64,000 bases of DNA. Origin: Janthinobacterium lividum PAMC 25724 (GTDB lineage Bacteria > Pseudomonadota > Gammaproteobacteria > Burkholderiales > Burkholderiaceae_D). The notes beneath the pieces are model-generated. The model saw only the letters and a list, made by a program, of their open reading frames with translations, was not told where the DNA came from and did not search any database. This document shows positions 17,740 to 25,972 of the stretch, one piece after another (position 1 is the stretch's first letter; every line of letters begins with the position of its first letter). A program made the translations under genes and the position numbers. Location of the stretch: assembly GCA_000242815.2 (NCBI GenBank), contig AHHB01000026.1:1-64000 (forward strand), given 5' to 3'.

Positions 17740-17763
17740 GGGAGGTGGGAGGTGGGAGGTGGG
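17740..17763 (+). repeat. GGGAGGT tandem repeat with G-quadruplex pattern
   Basis: Three tandem GGGAGGT units followed by GGG give four G-triplets separated by equal 4-base spacers (G3-N4-G3-N4-G3-N4-G3). It starts three bases after the stop codon of the DUF1501 gene, on the coding strand, so it would be present in the mRNA 3' end. Confidence 0.8.
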
Positions 17764-17930
17764 TTTGGTATGAGGCAAATATTTTTTATGCTGCAACACC
17801 TGCCAGCCCGGCCGCACCGGAACGCACACAGTAATGAGGGGGCGGCCAGCGTTGCCGCTGGCCGCTACTGGCGCGCTTCCGGCATGGCCGGGCCAGGCTT
17901 TCAAGCAAGGTCGTCGAAAGCCCGGGAATA

Positions 17931-18045
17931 CGCCGAGAAAAATCGTGGCGAGCGGCAGCGAGTCGTGCTCAAGAAGCGTAGTTGTACTGAAGTACAGCGA
18001 GCATCGCAGGCCGCAAATCGCGCCGCGCAGCAGATTTTTACGGCG
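17931..18045 (-). repeat. Dispersed structured element, copy 1
   Basis: The core at 17944-18016 (minus strand) aligns without gaps over 73 bases with 39171-39243 at 54 of 73 positions. In the middle is a hairpin TGTAC-TTCA-GTACA; the core is also enclosed by an outer inverted repeat (17931-17944 CGCCGAGAAAAATC; 18033-18045 GATTTTTACGGCG). The region between 17737 and 18048 has no convincing gene. The outer arm lies just beyond the 3' end of the gene at 18049. Confidence 0.6.
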
Positions 18046-18048
18046 TAT

Positions 18049-18273
18049 TTAATGCGCCTTGGATAAGATAAGCAACCAACGGCGCATCAGCAGCACTTCA
18101 ACATAGCCCGGCTCGATGCCCGTACCGCACTCGATCAAGGGATTGACGGTGTAGTAGCGCTTGCGGAAGTCGCGGCAGACGAGGATTTCGCGTTTGCCCA
18201 TGCGGACGAGGAAAGAGCTTGGGGCGTATTCCAGGCCGAAGCGTGAGCCAAAACCGCTATTCAATGTTGCCAT
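18049..18273 (-). CDS. Small protein of unknown function under LexA boxes
   Basis: A 74-residue protein starting at ATG 18273 behind AAAGGA. It is basic, has no signal peptide, and its only hydrophobic stretch is near the C-terminus (VEVLLMRRWLLILS). A compact middle (FLVRMGKREILVCRDFRKRY) carries charged residues and a single Cys, with another in IECGTG. I recognise no family. Two LexA-type boxes lie 54-88 bases upstream of its start, so it is a candidate SOS-induced gene, for example a cell-division or DNA-repair modulator; that role is inference only. Confidence 0.65.
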   Translation of the reverse strand: MATLNSGFGSRFGLEYAPSSFLVRMGKREILVCRDFRKRYYTVNPLIECGTGIEPGYVEVLLMRRWLLILSKAH

Positions 18274-18326
18274 GACAATTCCTTTGAGGGAGATGTGTTG
18301 AACGAGTCATCAGAATAGCATAACTA

Positions 18327-18361
18327 CTGTATGAAAACACAGTTACTGTATGAATAAACAG
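18327..18361. promoter_or_regulatory. Two tandem LexA boxes
   Basis: CTGTATGAAAACACAG (18327-18342) and CTGTATGAATAAACAG (18346-18361) both fit CTGT-N8-ACAG, the LexA operator of gamma- and betaproteobacteria. They are three bases apart, so their centres are 19 bp apart, on nearly the same face of the helix. They lie between the divergent 74-residue protein and the PAP2 gene. Confidence 0.75.
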
Positions 18362-18438
18362 TATTTTTTTGCCGGTGTGGTTTTTTTGACCAGCACCATC
18401 AACAGGAAAGGGAGAGCAGTTTGCAAGAGAAGAATGAT

Positions 18439-19173
18439 ATGCCCATGAGCGCGGGCTGGAGCACGAAACTGCGCCGCTTTGTCGAAGCGCGCCTATCGCC
18501 CGAGGGTGAACTGGGCCTGCACATGACGGTGGGCGTGGCCTTGATGCTGGTGGCCATCGTGGTCTTCCACGAGATCGCCGAAGCCGTCATGGGGATGGCC
18601 CAGATCACGGTGATCGACTTGCAGGTGGCGCAGTGGTTCAACCAGCATGCCGTGCCGTGGGTCACCCGTTGCCTGCTGCTCATTACGCACATGCATGGCG
18701 TGATCGGCGCCATCACCCTGGCCACCTTGCTGGGCTGGTATCTGCACCGCAAGGGCGCCACCTACTGGTTGTTTACTCTGCTCATCACCATGCCGGGCGT
18801 CATGTTTTTGAACGTGCTGCTAAAGTATATTTTTGTCCGCGCGCGGCCCAGTTTTGACGAGCCCATCTTGCAGACGGCCTTGAGCACCTACAGCTTCCCC
18901 AGTGGTCATACGGCTACCTCGACGGCCCTGTACGGCTTGCTGGCCGCCTACCTGATTTGCCAGACGGCGCCAGGCGCCTGGGGCAAGCGCATCGCCATCG
19001 CGCTGGGCGCCTTCCTGATGGCGGCGCTCGTGGGTTTCAGCCGCATCTACCTGGGCGCGCATTACTTGAGCGACGTGCTGGCGGCCATGGCGGAAAGTTA
19101 TGGCTGGCTGGCCATCTGTATTGCCGGTGTGTCGACCCTGCGCCGCCGCCGACATATCCGTCTATCCAAATAA
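18439..19173 (+). CDS. PAP2 family membrane phosphatase
   Basis: About 244 residues with six hydrophobic segments. The three phosphatase motifs are present: KYIFVRARP (KX6RP), SFPSGHTA (PSGH) and SRIYLGAHYLSDVLA (SRX5HX3D), which form the active site at the periplasmic face. Enzymes of this type dephosphorylate phosphatidic acid, phosphatidylglycerol phosphate or undecaprenyl pyrophosphate. The following lipid-kinase-like gene, starting five bases after the stop, points to lipid recycling. A TTG at 18421 behind GGGAGAG would add six residues. Confidence 0.88.
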   Translation: MPMSAGWSTKLRRFVEARLSPEGELGLHMTVGVALMLVAIVVFHEIAEAVMGMAQITVIDLQVAQWFNQHAVPWVTRCLLLITHMHGVIGAITLATLLGWYLHRKGATYWLFTLLITMPGVMFLNVLLKYIFVRARPSFDEPILQTALSTYSFPSGHTATSTALYGLLAAYLICQTAPGAWGKRIAIALGAFLMAALVGFSRIYLGAHYLSDVLAAMAESYGWLAICIAGVSTLRRRRHIRLSK

Positions 19174-19178
19174 GGGGA

Positions 19179-20093
19179 ATGATCCTGAGTAAAATTGTCG
19201 TCATTATCAACGGCGCCGCCGGCTGCGGCTATGCGCCCGACTGGGCGCAGCAGCTCGAAGCACAGTTCCAGGCCGTCGGCCTCGACGCCGCCATCACCCT
19301 GGCGCAAAGCGGGTCCGAGATGATCGCCACGGCCGAGCAGGCCCTGCGCGATGGCGCGCCCATCGTCGTCGCCGGTGGCGGCGACGGCACCATCAATGCC
19401 GTCGCCTCTGTCGTCGTGGGCAGCGGCACGCCGTTTGGCGTCTTGCCCTTGGGTACCTTGAACCATTTTGCCAAGGATTTGAACATTCCCTTGGCGCTAG
19501 ACGCGGCCATCGCCAATGTGGCACAGGGCGTGCTGCAGCAAGTCGACGTGGGCGAAGTGAATGGCCGCATTTTCCTGAACAACTCCAGCCTGGGCCTGTA
19601 TCCCGATATCGTGCGCGACCGTGAAAAGCAGCAGCGTCGGCTGGGCCGGGGCAAGTGGCTGGCCTTCAGCTGGGCCCTGGTCGCTGCGCTGCGCCGCTAT
19701 CCTTTCCTCAGCGTGCAATTGAAACTCAAGGACGCCGTGCATGCCCGGCGCACGCCGTTTGTGTTCATTGGCAATAATGAATACCTGATGCAAGGCTTGA
19801 ATATCGGCGAGCGCGAGCGGCTCGATGGCGGTCAACTGAGCCTGTACGTGGCGCAGCGACCAGGCCGCCTGGGCTTGCTGAAGCTGGCCTTGCACGCGCT
19901 GTTCGGCAAATTGTCGCAAGCCAAGGATTTCGATATGCTGACGGTCAATGATCTGGAAATTGCCACGCGACACCGGCGCCTGCGCGTAGCCACCGATGGC
20001 GAAGTGAGCATCATGAATACGCCGCTGTATTATCGTATCCGTCCGGCTGCGCTGGCCGTGCTGGTGCCTGCCGCGTCACTGGCGTCGGATTAA
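19179..20093 (+). CDS. Diacylglycerol kinase-like lipid kinase
   Basis: A 304-residue protein of the DagK/YegS/sphingosine kinase family. The nucleotide-binding motif GGGDGT is at 66-71 and is followed by LPLGTLNHFAKDL; the C-terminal half contains FVFIGNNEYLMQG and ends in RVATDGEVSIMNTPLYYRI, also conserved. The ATG is behind AAGGGG, five bases after the PAP2 stop codon. A phosphatase and a kinase acting on lipids in one operon suggest interconversion of diacylglycerol and phosphatidate, or of a related lipid; the actual lipid is not known. Confidence 0.87.
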   Translation: MILSKIVVIINGAAGCGYAPDWAQQLEAQFQAVGLDAAITLAQSGSEMIATAEQALRDGAPIVVAGGGDGTINAVASVVVGSGTPFGVLPLGTLNHFAKDLNIPLALDAAIANVAQGVLQQVDVGEVNGRIFLNNSSLGLYPDIVRDREKQQRRLGRGKWLAFSWALVAALRRYPFLSVQLKLKDAVHARRTPFVFIGNNEYLMQGLNIGERERLDGGQLSLYVAQRPGRLGLLKLALHALFGKLSQAKDFDMLTVNDLEIATRHRRLRVATDGEVSIMNTPLYYRIRPAALAVLVPAASLASD

Positions 20094-20097
20094 GACC

Positions 20098-20916
20098 ATG
20101 CGCACACTCGTGCATTTATCCGATTTGCATTTTGGCAGGGTCGATGCGGCCTTGCTGGCGCCGCTGCGCGCCTTAGTCGAGCGCCTGGAGCCCGATGTGG
20201 TGGTGGTCTCGGGTGACCTCACGCAGCGCGCCCGCAGCGTCCAGTTCCAGCAGGCGTGCGCCTTTCTCGATAGCTTGCCGGGGCCGCAGATCGTGGTGCC
20301 GGGTAACCATGACGTACCCCTGTATAACGTCTTTTCGCGCTTTTTGACGCCGCTGGTGCAATACCGGCGCCATGTGACGCCCGATTTGTCGCCCGAATAC
20401 GTGGATGCGGAAATTGCCGTGCTGGGCATCAACACGGCCCGTTCCCTGACCTTCAAGGATGGGCGCATCAGCCACCAGCAGATCGATGTCCTGCGCCAAC
20501 GCCTGGGGCGTTTGCCGCCCGGCTTGACGCGCATCATCGTCACGCATCATCCATTCGACTTGCCCGAGCATTTTGACAAGGAAAAGCTGGTGGACCGCGC
20601 GCCGCTGGCGCTGCAAATGTTTTCCGAATGTGGCGTGGATTTATTGCTAGCTGGCCATTTGCACGCCAGCCATGCGGGCGACACGTCGGCGCGCTACAAG
20701 ATCGATGGCTACGCTGCCCTGATGGTGCAGGCCGGTACGGCCACGTCCACGCGGGGCAGGGGCGAGTCGAACTCGTTCAATGTCATTCGTATCGAAGACA
20801 GCTGTATCCGCGTCGAGCGCTACAGTTGGAGTGAAGACAGTAGCGATTTTGAAAAGGTCAGCACGGAAGCGTTCGAACGCGCCGACGGCGTGTGGGCCAG
20901 CTTGCGCCCGCTGTAG
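20098..20916 (+). CDS. Calcineurin-like metallophosphoesterase
   Basis: A 272-residue protein that starts four bases after the lipid kinase gene. The dimetal motifs are complete: HLSDLHFG, VVVSGDLTQRA, VPGNHDVPL, THHPFDLP and LLLAGHLHASH. The pattern resembles the class III cyclic phosphodiesterase group (CpdA/GpdQ-like), which includes glycerophosphodiesterases. Third gene of the PAP2-kinase-phosphoesterase operon, so a phospholipid-derived phosphodiester is a reasonable substrate guess. It is cytoplasmic, with no signal peptide. Confidence 0.87.
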   Translation: MRTLVHLSDLHFGRVDAALLAPLRALVERLEPDVVVVSGDLTQRARSVQFQQACAFLDSLPGPQIVVPGNHDVPLYNVFSRFLTPLVQYRRHVTPDLSPEYVDAEIAVLGINTARSLTFKDGRISHQQIDVLRQRLGRLPPGLTRIIVTHHPFDLPEHFDKEKLVDRAPLALQMFSECGVDLLLAGHLHASHAGDTSARYKIDGYAALMVQAGTATSTRGRGESNSFNVIRIEDSCIRVERYSWSEDSSDFEKVSTEAFERADGVWASLRPL

Positions 20917-21014
20917 GTCGGATTAGCGGGGCGAAGCGGCGCGTAATCCGACGCTATTGTTGGCGGTGGCGGTGGTGGTGGTGATGGTGTCGGCTTACGC
21001 TGCGCTAAGCCGAC
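20917..21014. repeat. Two GTAGGTCGG-type intergenic palindromes
   Basis: GTCGGATTA (20917-20925) pairs with TAATCCGAC (20944-20952), and GTCGGCTTA (20989-20997) with TAAGCCGAC (21006-21014). The second copy differs from the first by a paired change (A-T to G/C) in each arm, so the palindrome is preserved. This kind of GTAGGTCGGATTA element is common between genes in proteobacteria. It lies between two convergent genes and might also help end transcription. Confidence 0.7.
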
Positions 21015-21057
21015 CTACGCCGACCTGCGCCGACCTGCCGGGGCACACTTCTGTGCC

Positions 21058-22449
21058 TTATAGCCAGTAGTTCATGAAACGCGCCGCCCACTCCTTGATG
21101 CGGTCCGAGACGGGCCGCGTATCCCATTTCGCCTTGGTCATCTCTTCCGAGTCGCGCAAGTCTTCCTGGAAGGCGTTTTCCATTTCACGGCCGAAGCTGT
21201 CGCCCAGCACGATCAGGTTCAGTTCACTGTTATGCAGAAAGCTGCGCATGTCGATATTGGTCGAGCCCACGGTCGACCAGGCGCCATCGATGACGGCCGT
21301 CTTGGCGTGCAGCACGGCGAGTTTCAAATGAAAAATGCGGATGCCTCCGGCCAGCAGTTGGTCGTACAGCGCGTGTCCTGCATGAAACACCAGGCCGCTG
21401 TCGGACACGCCAGGAAGTACCACGGTGACATCGACGCCGCGTTTGGCCGCTGCCACCAGGGCATCGACTGTCTGCTGGTCGGGCACGAAATAGGCAGAGG
21501 TGATGTGAATAGACTTTTTTGCTACCTGGATGGCTAAAATATAGGCTTTGTAGATTTCAAAGCCGCCATCGGGCTCGCTGGCCACCACGCGCACCAACTT
21601 GTCGCCCACTTCCGCCAGGATCGGGAAATAATCGGCGTGCGGCAAATCGGACTGGTCTTGCTGGGCCCAGGTGCGGATGAACAGCCATTGAAAGGCGGCC
21701 ACGGCCGGCCCTTCCACCTTGACATGCGTATCGCGCCAGCCTACGTCCTTCTTGTCTGTGGGTTTCGATGTCGAGCGGAACAGCGAGCTCTTGGCATAGG
21801 TATCGCTGATATTGATGCCGCCCGTAAACGCCGTCTTGCCGTCGACGATCAGCACCTTGCGGTGGTCGCGGTTGTTGATCTTCCATTCGTCGCCCTTGAG
21901 CTTGGCCGGATTGACGGGGTTGAATGCCACCAGGTGCACGCCGGCCGCGCGCATGCGCTCGAAGAAAGCTTGCGGCACACCCAGCGTGCCCACGCTGTCG
22001 TAGATGACGTTGACCGTTACGCCCGCCTGCTGTTTTTCGATGAGCATGTCGGCAAATTTCAGGCCCAGCGGGTCCTGGTCGAAAATGTACGTTTCCAGGT
22101 TGATGCTGTTTTTCGCGCCGCTGATGGCCTGGAACATGGCGGCCATGGTTTGCGGGCCATCAAATAGCAGGGTCACCTTGTTGCCCTTGATTAAAGGCAC
22201 GCCCGTGGCCGCCTCTTCCAGTGCGGCCTGGGTCTTCAAGTCCATGCCGGACTTGGCCCAGCGCTTGTTGAGCAGGGCGGCGCGGCTGTTGACATTGAGC
22301 ACGGCGCCCTTGCCCGTGATCACCTTGGGCCTGGCGACAGGTTCCAGGGTGGTGTTGAGGTTTTTAACATTGGGCAGCGAGGCGCATGCAGCCAGGGTCC
22401 AGCACAGCAGTAAGGCGGTGAGGCAGGGTTGCATGCGCCTGGCGATCAT
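21058..22449 (-). CDS. Phospholipase D / cardiolipin synthase-like lipoprotein
   Basis: A 463-residue protein with two HKD motifs: NRDHRKVLIVDGKTAFTGG and LHAKTAVIDGAWSTVGSTNI, both with downstream Asp/Gly/Asn as in cardiolipin synthases. The N-terminus carries a lipobox (TLAACASLP), so unlike classical membrane-spanning Cls it is probably anchored by lipid. It likely joins two phosphatidylglycerols into cardiolipin or transfers phosphatidyl groups. The start overlaps the stop of the upstream gene by four bases (22446-22449), which fixes the start and implies coupling. Confidence 0.87.
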   Translation of the reverse strand: MIARRMQPCLTALLLCWTLAACASLPNVKNLNTTLEPVARPKVITGKGAVLNVNSRAALLNKRWAKSGMDLKTQAALEEAATGVPLIKGNKVTLLFDGPQTMAAMFQAISGAKNSINLETYIFDQDPLGLKFADMLIEKQQAGVTVNVIYDSVGTLGVPQAFFERMRAAGVHLVAFNPVNPAKLKGDEWKINNRDHRKVLIVDGKTAFTGGINISDTYAKSSLFRSTSKPTDKKDVGWRDTHVKVEGPAVAAFQWLFIRTWAQQDQSDLPHADYFPILAEVGDKLVRVVASEPDGGFEIYKAYILAIQVAKKSIHITSAYFVPDQQTVDALVAAAKRGVDVTVVLPGVSDSGLVFHAGHALYDQLLAGGIRIFHLKLAVLHAKTAVIDGAWSTVGSTNIDMRSFLHNSELNLIVLGDSFGREMENAFQEDLRDSEEMTKAKWDTRPVSDRIKEWAARFMNYWL

Positions 22450-24557
22450 TTTTGAGCCTTGGTCGTGGGATGGAGGTTAGCCGAGTCATCGGCCAGTGCC
22501 AGTGGCGGCGGATTTTTCGAACCGAAGAAGAAGACGATGGGCGAGCGCAGGAAGCGCTTGCCCAGAATTTTCAACAATTGCATGCCGTGCTTGAAGTGCA
22601 CCTGGCGCGAACGCAGCGCTACCCACAGCGCCAAACCAAAGCTGACCAGCAGGTTGGCCGTGCCGATGGCGAAGATGCCCGATAGCGACTTGACGACCAG
22701 TTGCCAGCTCATGTTATGGTCCAGTCCCACCAGCGCGGTCGCAAAGTTGGCGGCCGAGAAAGTGATGTGGCGTATATCGATCGGCAAGCCGATCAAAAAG
22801 CCCAGCGTGCCGATGGAGCCCAGCAGGATGCCGAAATAGAAATTACCCATCAGGCCGCCCAAGTTGTTTTCCAGGTATAGGCCCAGTCGCTGCAAGCGAT
22901 GCTGGCCGATCACGCGGCCCAGGCTGCGCAATTGCGCGATGCGCTGCGCCCAGCGCGTGTACAGCGCCTGATTGTCATAGTAGCCCGAAATCAGGCCAGC
23001 GACGAACAGGCACACGCCGGCAATCATGGCGTAGAAGATGGCGGGGCTGCCGATGGGGTCGATATCGTGCAGCAGATGCATGGCTTTTTCCGGCGACACC
23101 AGGTGGTGGCCCGTGATCGCCTTGTAGCCCAGCGCGATCAACCAGGCTGTAGGAATGGCCGTGGCCAGGTTGCCCAGCACGGCCATGTTTTGTGTGCGGA
23201 AGACCTTGTTGATCAGTTCAGCCATGCTGTCGAGGTCGATATTCCTGCCATCCTTGCTGTGCAGGCCGGCGGCGATGCGGGAGGCCGTCATGGCCGGCTG
23301 CTTGGTCGCCACCGTGAAGTGCAGCAAGTGGATGAACATGAAGCCGATCGAGTAATTCATGCTGAACATGAACGCTTCCACCAGCGGCGCCGAGCGCAAA
23401 TACGACATCAGGATCTTGAACAGGGCCATGAAGCCGATGATGATGCCCGCGCCCGCCGAGGACAGGAACATGGCCCCCATCTCGCGCCGGCTTTCCGCGA
23501 TGTAGTGTTCGCCCGTGCGGCTGGCGTTTTCCGTCACATTGCGCGCCAGCAAGTTGATATTGTCGGAAAACAGATCGCTGACCTTGTACTTGTGGTTGTG
23601 CGCGCGTATCAGTTCCAGCGCCAGCGCGACGGCGCCTGCGCGGCGGCGGCTGACGGGCTGCGGATGCAGCAAGTCTTGTGTGGCGTCCACCGTGATGGCG
23701 GCGATATCGACGTTGGCCGAGCTGGGCAGCTCGCCACTCGTGTCGACCAGGAACAGCAATTTGCGCAGGCGGTCGATGCTTTGCGCCAGCGCCACCAGTA
23801 AATACGTGAGGGCAATGCTGGTACCCTGGTATAGCGCCTTCTTGCGGATCTTGGCGATGACGGCGTCGCACTGGTCCAGCATCACCAGCAGGTGGCGCGC
23901 GTCCTCGATGTGCTCGATATTGCCATGCAACAGCTTCGTGTAGGCGTCCAGGTAGGCGTTCACTTCCGTGTTTTGCACCATGAACGGCGACTGGAAGACT
24001 TCGATTTCGTTATGAAAACGTGTCAGTTCCGGTTCCAGGCCCATGGCGCAGACGCGGTAGGACAGGGTGCGGATAGCGTCGAGCATGCCCGGCAGCATGA
24101 TGTTGCCATCGCCGACGGCCAGTTCGATAGTGTCGGCGGTGAGCACGTCGAACAGTTCCAGCCAGTCCGCAGCGGGCACGTTGCTGATCCACACATAATC
24201 GGTCTTCAGGTATAGCACCTGGTCGAGCGCGTCGTTCAGGTACTCGTCGCCCAAGGCGGGTGGCAGCATGCGGTAGGCGATGCGGCGTTTCAATTCGGTG
24301 AAAAAACCGCTGTTCGACAGCACGCCGATGTCTGAGTACAGGCTGGCGTGGCGGCGTGCAGCCAGTACGCGCAGCACGTATTCATGCAGGGCGCGCGCCT
24401 GTGCGGGGTTACCTTTGAGAAGCTGGCGCAGGGTGCGCACATTGGCGATCGCGGTAGCGCTGTCGTGGGGGCGCTTGGGACGCAGTGAGTTGAATAATTC
24501 CACCAGCAAGTCGATATTGCTGGAGTTGGGGGCTATGCGTTCGAGGATAGCTAGCAT
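22446..24557 (-). CDS. Gcr-type 'site-specific recombinase' membrane protein
   Basis: A protein of about 703 residues of the family annotated as site-specific recombinase (SpecificRecomb, after gonococcal Gcr). It has a long soluble N-terminal half and several hydrophobic helices from about 370 onward (GAGIIIGFMALFKILMSYL, MFIHLLHFTVATKQPAM, NFYFGILLGSIGTLGFLIGL), which does not look like a recombinase; the name is historical and doubtful. ATG 24557 gives the start MLAILERIAPN; a TTG at 24623 inside a palindrome would add 22 residues. Overlap with the phospholipase D gene suggests an envelope-lipid role. Confidence 0.8.
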   Translation of the reverse strand: MLAILERIAPNSSNIDLLVELFNSLRPKRPHDSATAIANVRTLRQLLKGNPAQARALHEYVLRVLAARRHASLYSDIGVLSNSGFFTELKRRIAYRMLPPALGDEYLNDALDQVLYLKTDYVWISNVPAADWLELFDVLTADTIELAVGDGNIMLPGMLDAIRTLSYRVCAMGLEPELTRFHNEIEVFQSPFMVQNTEVNAYLDAYTKLLHGNIEHIEDARHLLVMLDQCDAVIAKIRKKALYQGTSIALTYLLVALAQSIDRLRKLLFLVDTSGELPSSANVDIAAITVDATQDLLHPQPVSRRRAGAVALALELIRAHNHKYKVSDLFSDNINLLARNVTENASRTGEHYIAESRREMGAMFLSSAGAGIIIGFMALFKILMSYLRSAPLVEAFMFSMNYSIGFMFIHLLHFTVATKQPAMTASRIAAGLHSKDGRNIDLDSMAELINKVFRTQNMAVLGNLATAIPTAWLIALGYKAITGHHLVSPEKAMHLLHDIDPIGSPAIFYAMIAGVCLFVAGLISGYYDNQALYTRWAQRIAQLRSLGRVIGQHRLQRLGLYLENNLGGLMGNFYFGILLGSIGTLGFLIGLPIDIRHITFSAANFATALVGLDHNMSWQLVVKSLSGIFAIGTANLLVSFGLALWVALRSRQVHFKHGMQLLKILGKRFLRSPIVFFFGSKNPPPLALADDSANLHPTTKAQK

Positions 24558-24617
24558 GCAGAAAAAACGGGCGAGCCGCTGTCGGTAAAACCGGTAGTGT
24601 ACCGCCTGCGTCAAATC

Positions 24618-24645
24618 ATGCAACGTTCGCTACCGAACGTTGCAT
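24618..24645. promoter_or_regulatory. Perfect 12-bp inverted repeat upstream of the Gcr-like gene
   Basis: ATGCAACGTTCG (24618-24629) and CGAACGTTGCAT (24634-24645) are exact reverse complements around CTAC. No T-run follows, so it is a poor terminator; its place about 60 bases before ATG 24557 fits an operator or a 5' mRNA hairpin. The other side of the 250-base gap leads to the porin gene. Confidence 0.6.
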
Positions 24646-24874
24646 CAAGGCAGGGCCTACTTTCCACGCCATTTTGCCGCAAATACCGTAATGATGCTCA
24701 CGCTTGCGTGTTGTCAGTGCACGACGCATTTCTGGACGCTAAGCTGAAGTTTCTGTTGCACAACGCACGGAGGGCTGGACAAAAAGCGAGGATAAGGTAA
24801 CACTCAGATCAGACATACAGCGCATGTCCTGATCAATACCGGGAATTTTCACCCACGTCACCGAGATATTAATC

Positions 24875-25972
24875 ATGAAAATCTTGTATTTCGCGCTTGC
24901 TGTGACAGCGATGGGGGCGGCGGCGGCGCAGGCTGCCGATGGCGCGGGCAGTGCCACATCGAGTAACGTTGTCGTGTACGGCGTGCTCGACGCCGGTATC
25001 GTTGCCGAACGCGGCTGTGTTGCCAATTGCGCCGGCACCAAGGTGTCCGGCGGCGTCGCATCGGGCTCGCGCCTGGGGCTGCAGGGAAGAGAAGCCTTGG
25101 GAAATGACCTGTCCGCCGTATTTACCGTCGAAGCGGGCGTGCAGAACGACACGGGCCAGTCGGAAGAAGGGCGCTTGTTCGGTCGCCAAGCTTATGTGGG
25201 CCTCGACAGCCGCCTGGGCGCGCTGACACTGGGCCGTCAATACAACCCGCAATACCTGGCCCTCACCGACGTGGCCGACCCGTTCAAGGGCGGCATGGCC
25301 GGCAGCGCAAGCAACCTGGCTGGCTACAGCGTGAAACGCTACGACAATACCGTCAAATACGTGACACCCGCCTTGCGCGGCGTGTCCGCCAGCGCCATCT
25401 ATAGCTTCGGCGAGTCGCCTTACAGCAGCGCCAACAACCGCGCCTATGGCGCCACGCTAGGCTACTCGGCCGGCGCCGTGAATGTCAGCGTGTCGCACCA
25501 GCGCAAAAGCAATTTCATTCTCGCCTCCGGCACCTTGCCCGCCATCGACATGTCGTCGCGCAACACCCTGATCGCGGCCAATATCGACCTGAAAGTGGCC
25601 ACCGCCTTTGCCGCCGTGGGCGTGAACAAGGGCTATGGCAGTTCGCCTTGGGACCCGAACAACGCCTACAGCTCGCTGGCGTTGTCGATGTCCTCATCGG
25701 ACAGCCGCGACACCTTGCTGGGCGTGTCCGTGCCCGTGGGCGGCTTCAAGCTACTGGCCTCGTATGTGCGCAAGGATGACCGCGACCTGGCCAACCGCGA
25801 CGCCAGCCAAGTGGCCGTCGGCCTCACGTACTCTTTGTCAAAACGCAGCGATTTCTACGCGTCTTACGCGAAGATCCACAACAAGAACGGTGCCCGCTAC
25901 ACGGTGGGTAATGCCAGCGACAGCGGACGCGGCGACGCTGCTTTAAATATGGGTTTTCGTCACGGTTTCTGA
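24875..25972 (+). CDS. Gram-negative porin, beta-barrel
   Basis: A 365-residue general porin. Residues 1-20 are a signal peptide ending AQA. The mature part opens with NVVVYGVLDAGIVAERG and SGSRLGLQGREALGNDLSAV, standard for betaproteobacterial trimeric porins, then FTVEAGVQNDTG, GLDSRLGALTLGRQYNPQ, and ends in the outer-membrane signal NMGFRHGF with a C-terminal Phe recognised by the BAM complex. It probably allows passive diffusion of small solutes. Its last 13 bases overlap the convergent DUF3617 gene. Confidence 0.92.
   Translation: MKILYFALAVTAMGAAAAQAADGAGSATSSNVVVYGVLDAGIVAERGCVANCAGTKVSGGVASGSRLGLQGREALGNDLSAVFTVEAGVQNDTGQSEEGRLFGRQAYVGLDSRLGALTLGRQYNPQYLALTDVADPFKGGMAGSASNLAGYSVKRYDNTVKYVTPALRGVSASAIYSFGESPYSSANNRAYGATLGYSAGAVNVSVSHQRKSNFILASGTLPAIDMSSRNTLIAANIDLKVATAFAAVGVNKGYGSSPWDPNNAYSSLALSMSSSDSRDTLLGVSVPVGGFKLLASYVRKDDRDLANRDASQVAVGLTYSLSKRSDFYASYAKIHNKNGARYTVGNASDSGRGDAALNMGFRHGF

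Noticed and set aside
22446-24557. A DNA recombinase acting in the window
   Set aside because: The family name is historical; the protein has several membrane helices and no recombinase catalytic motif that I can see.
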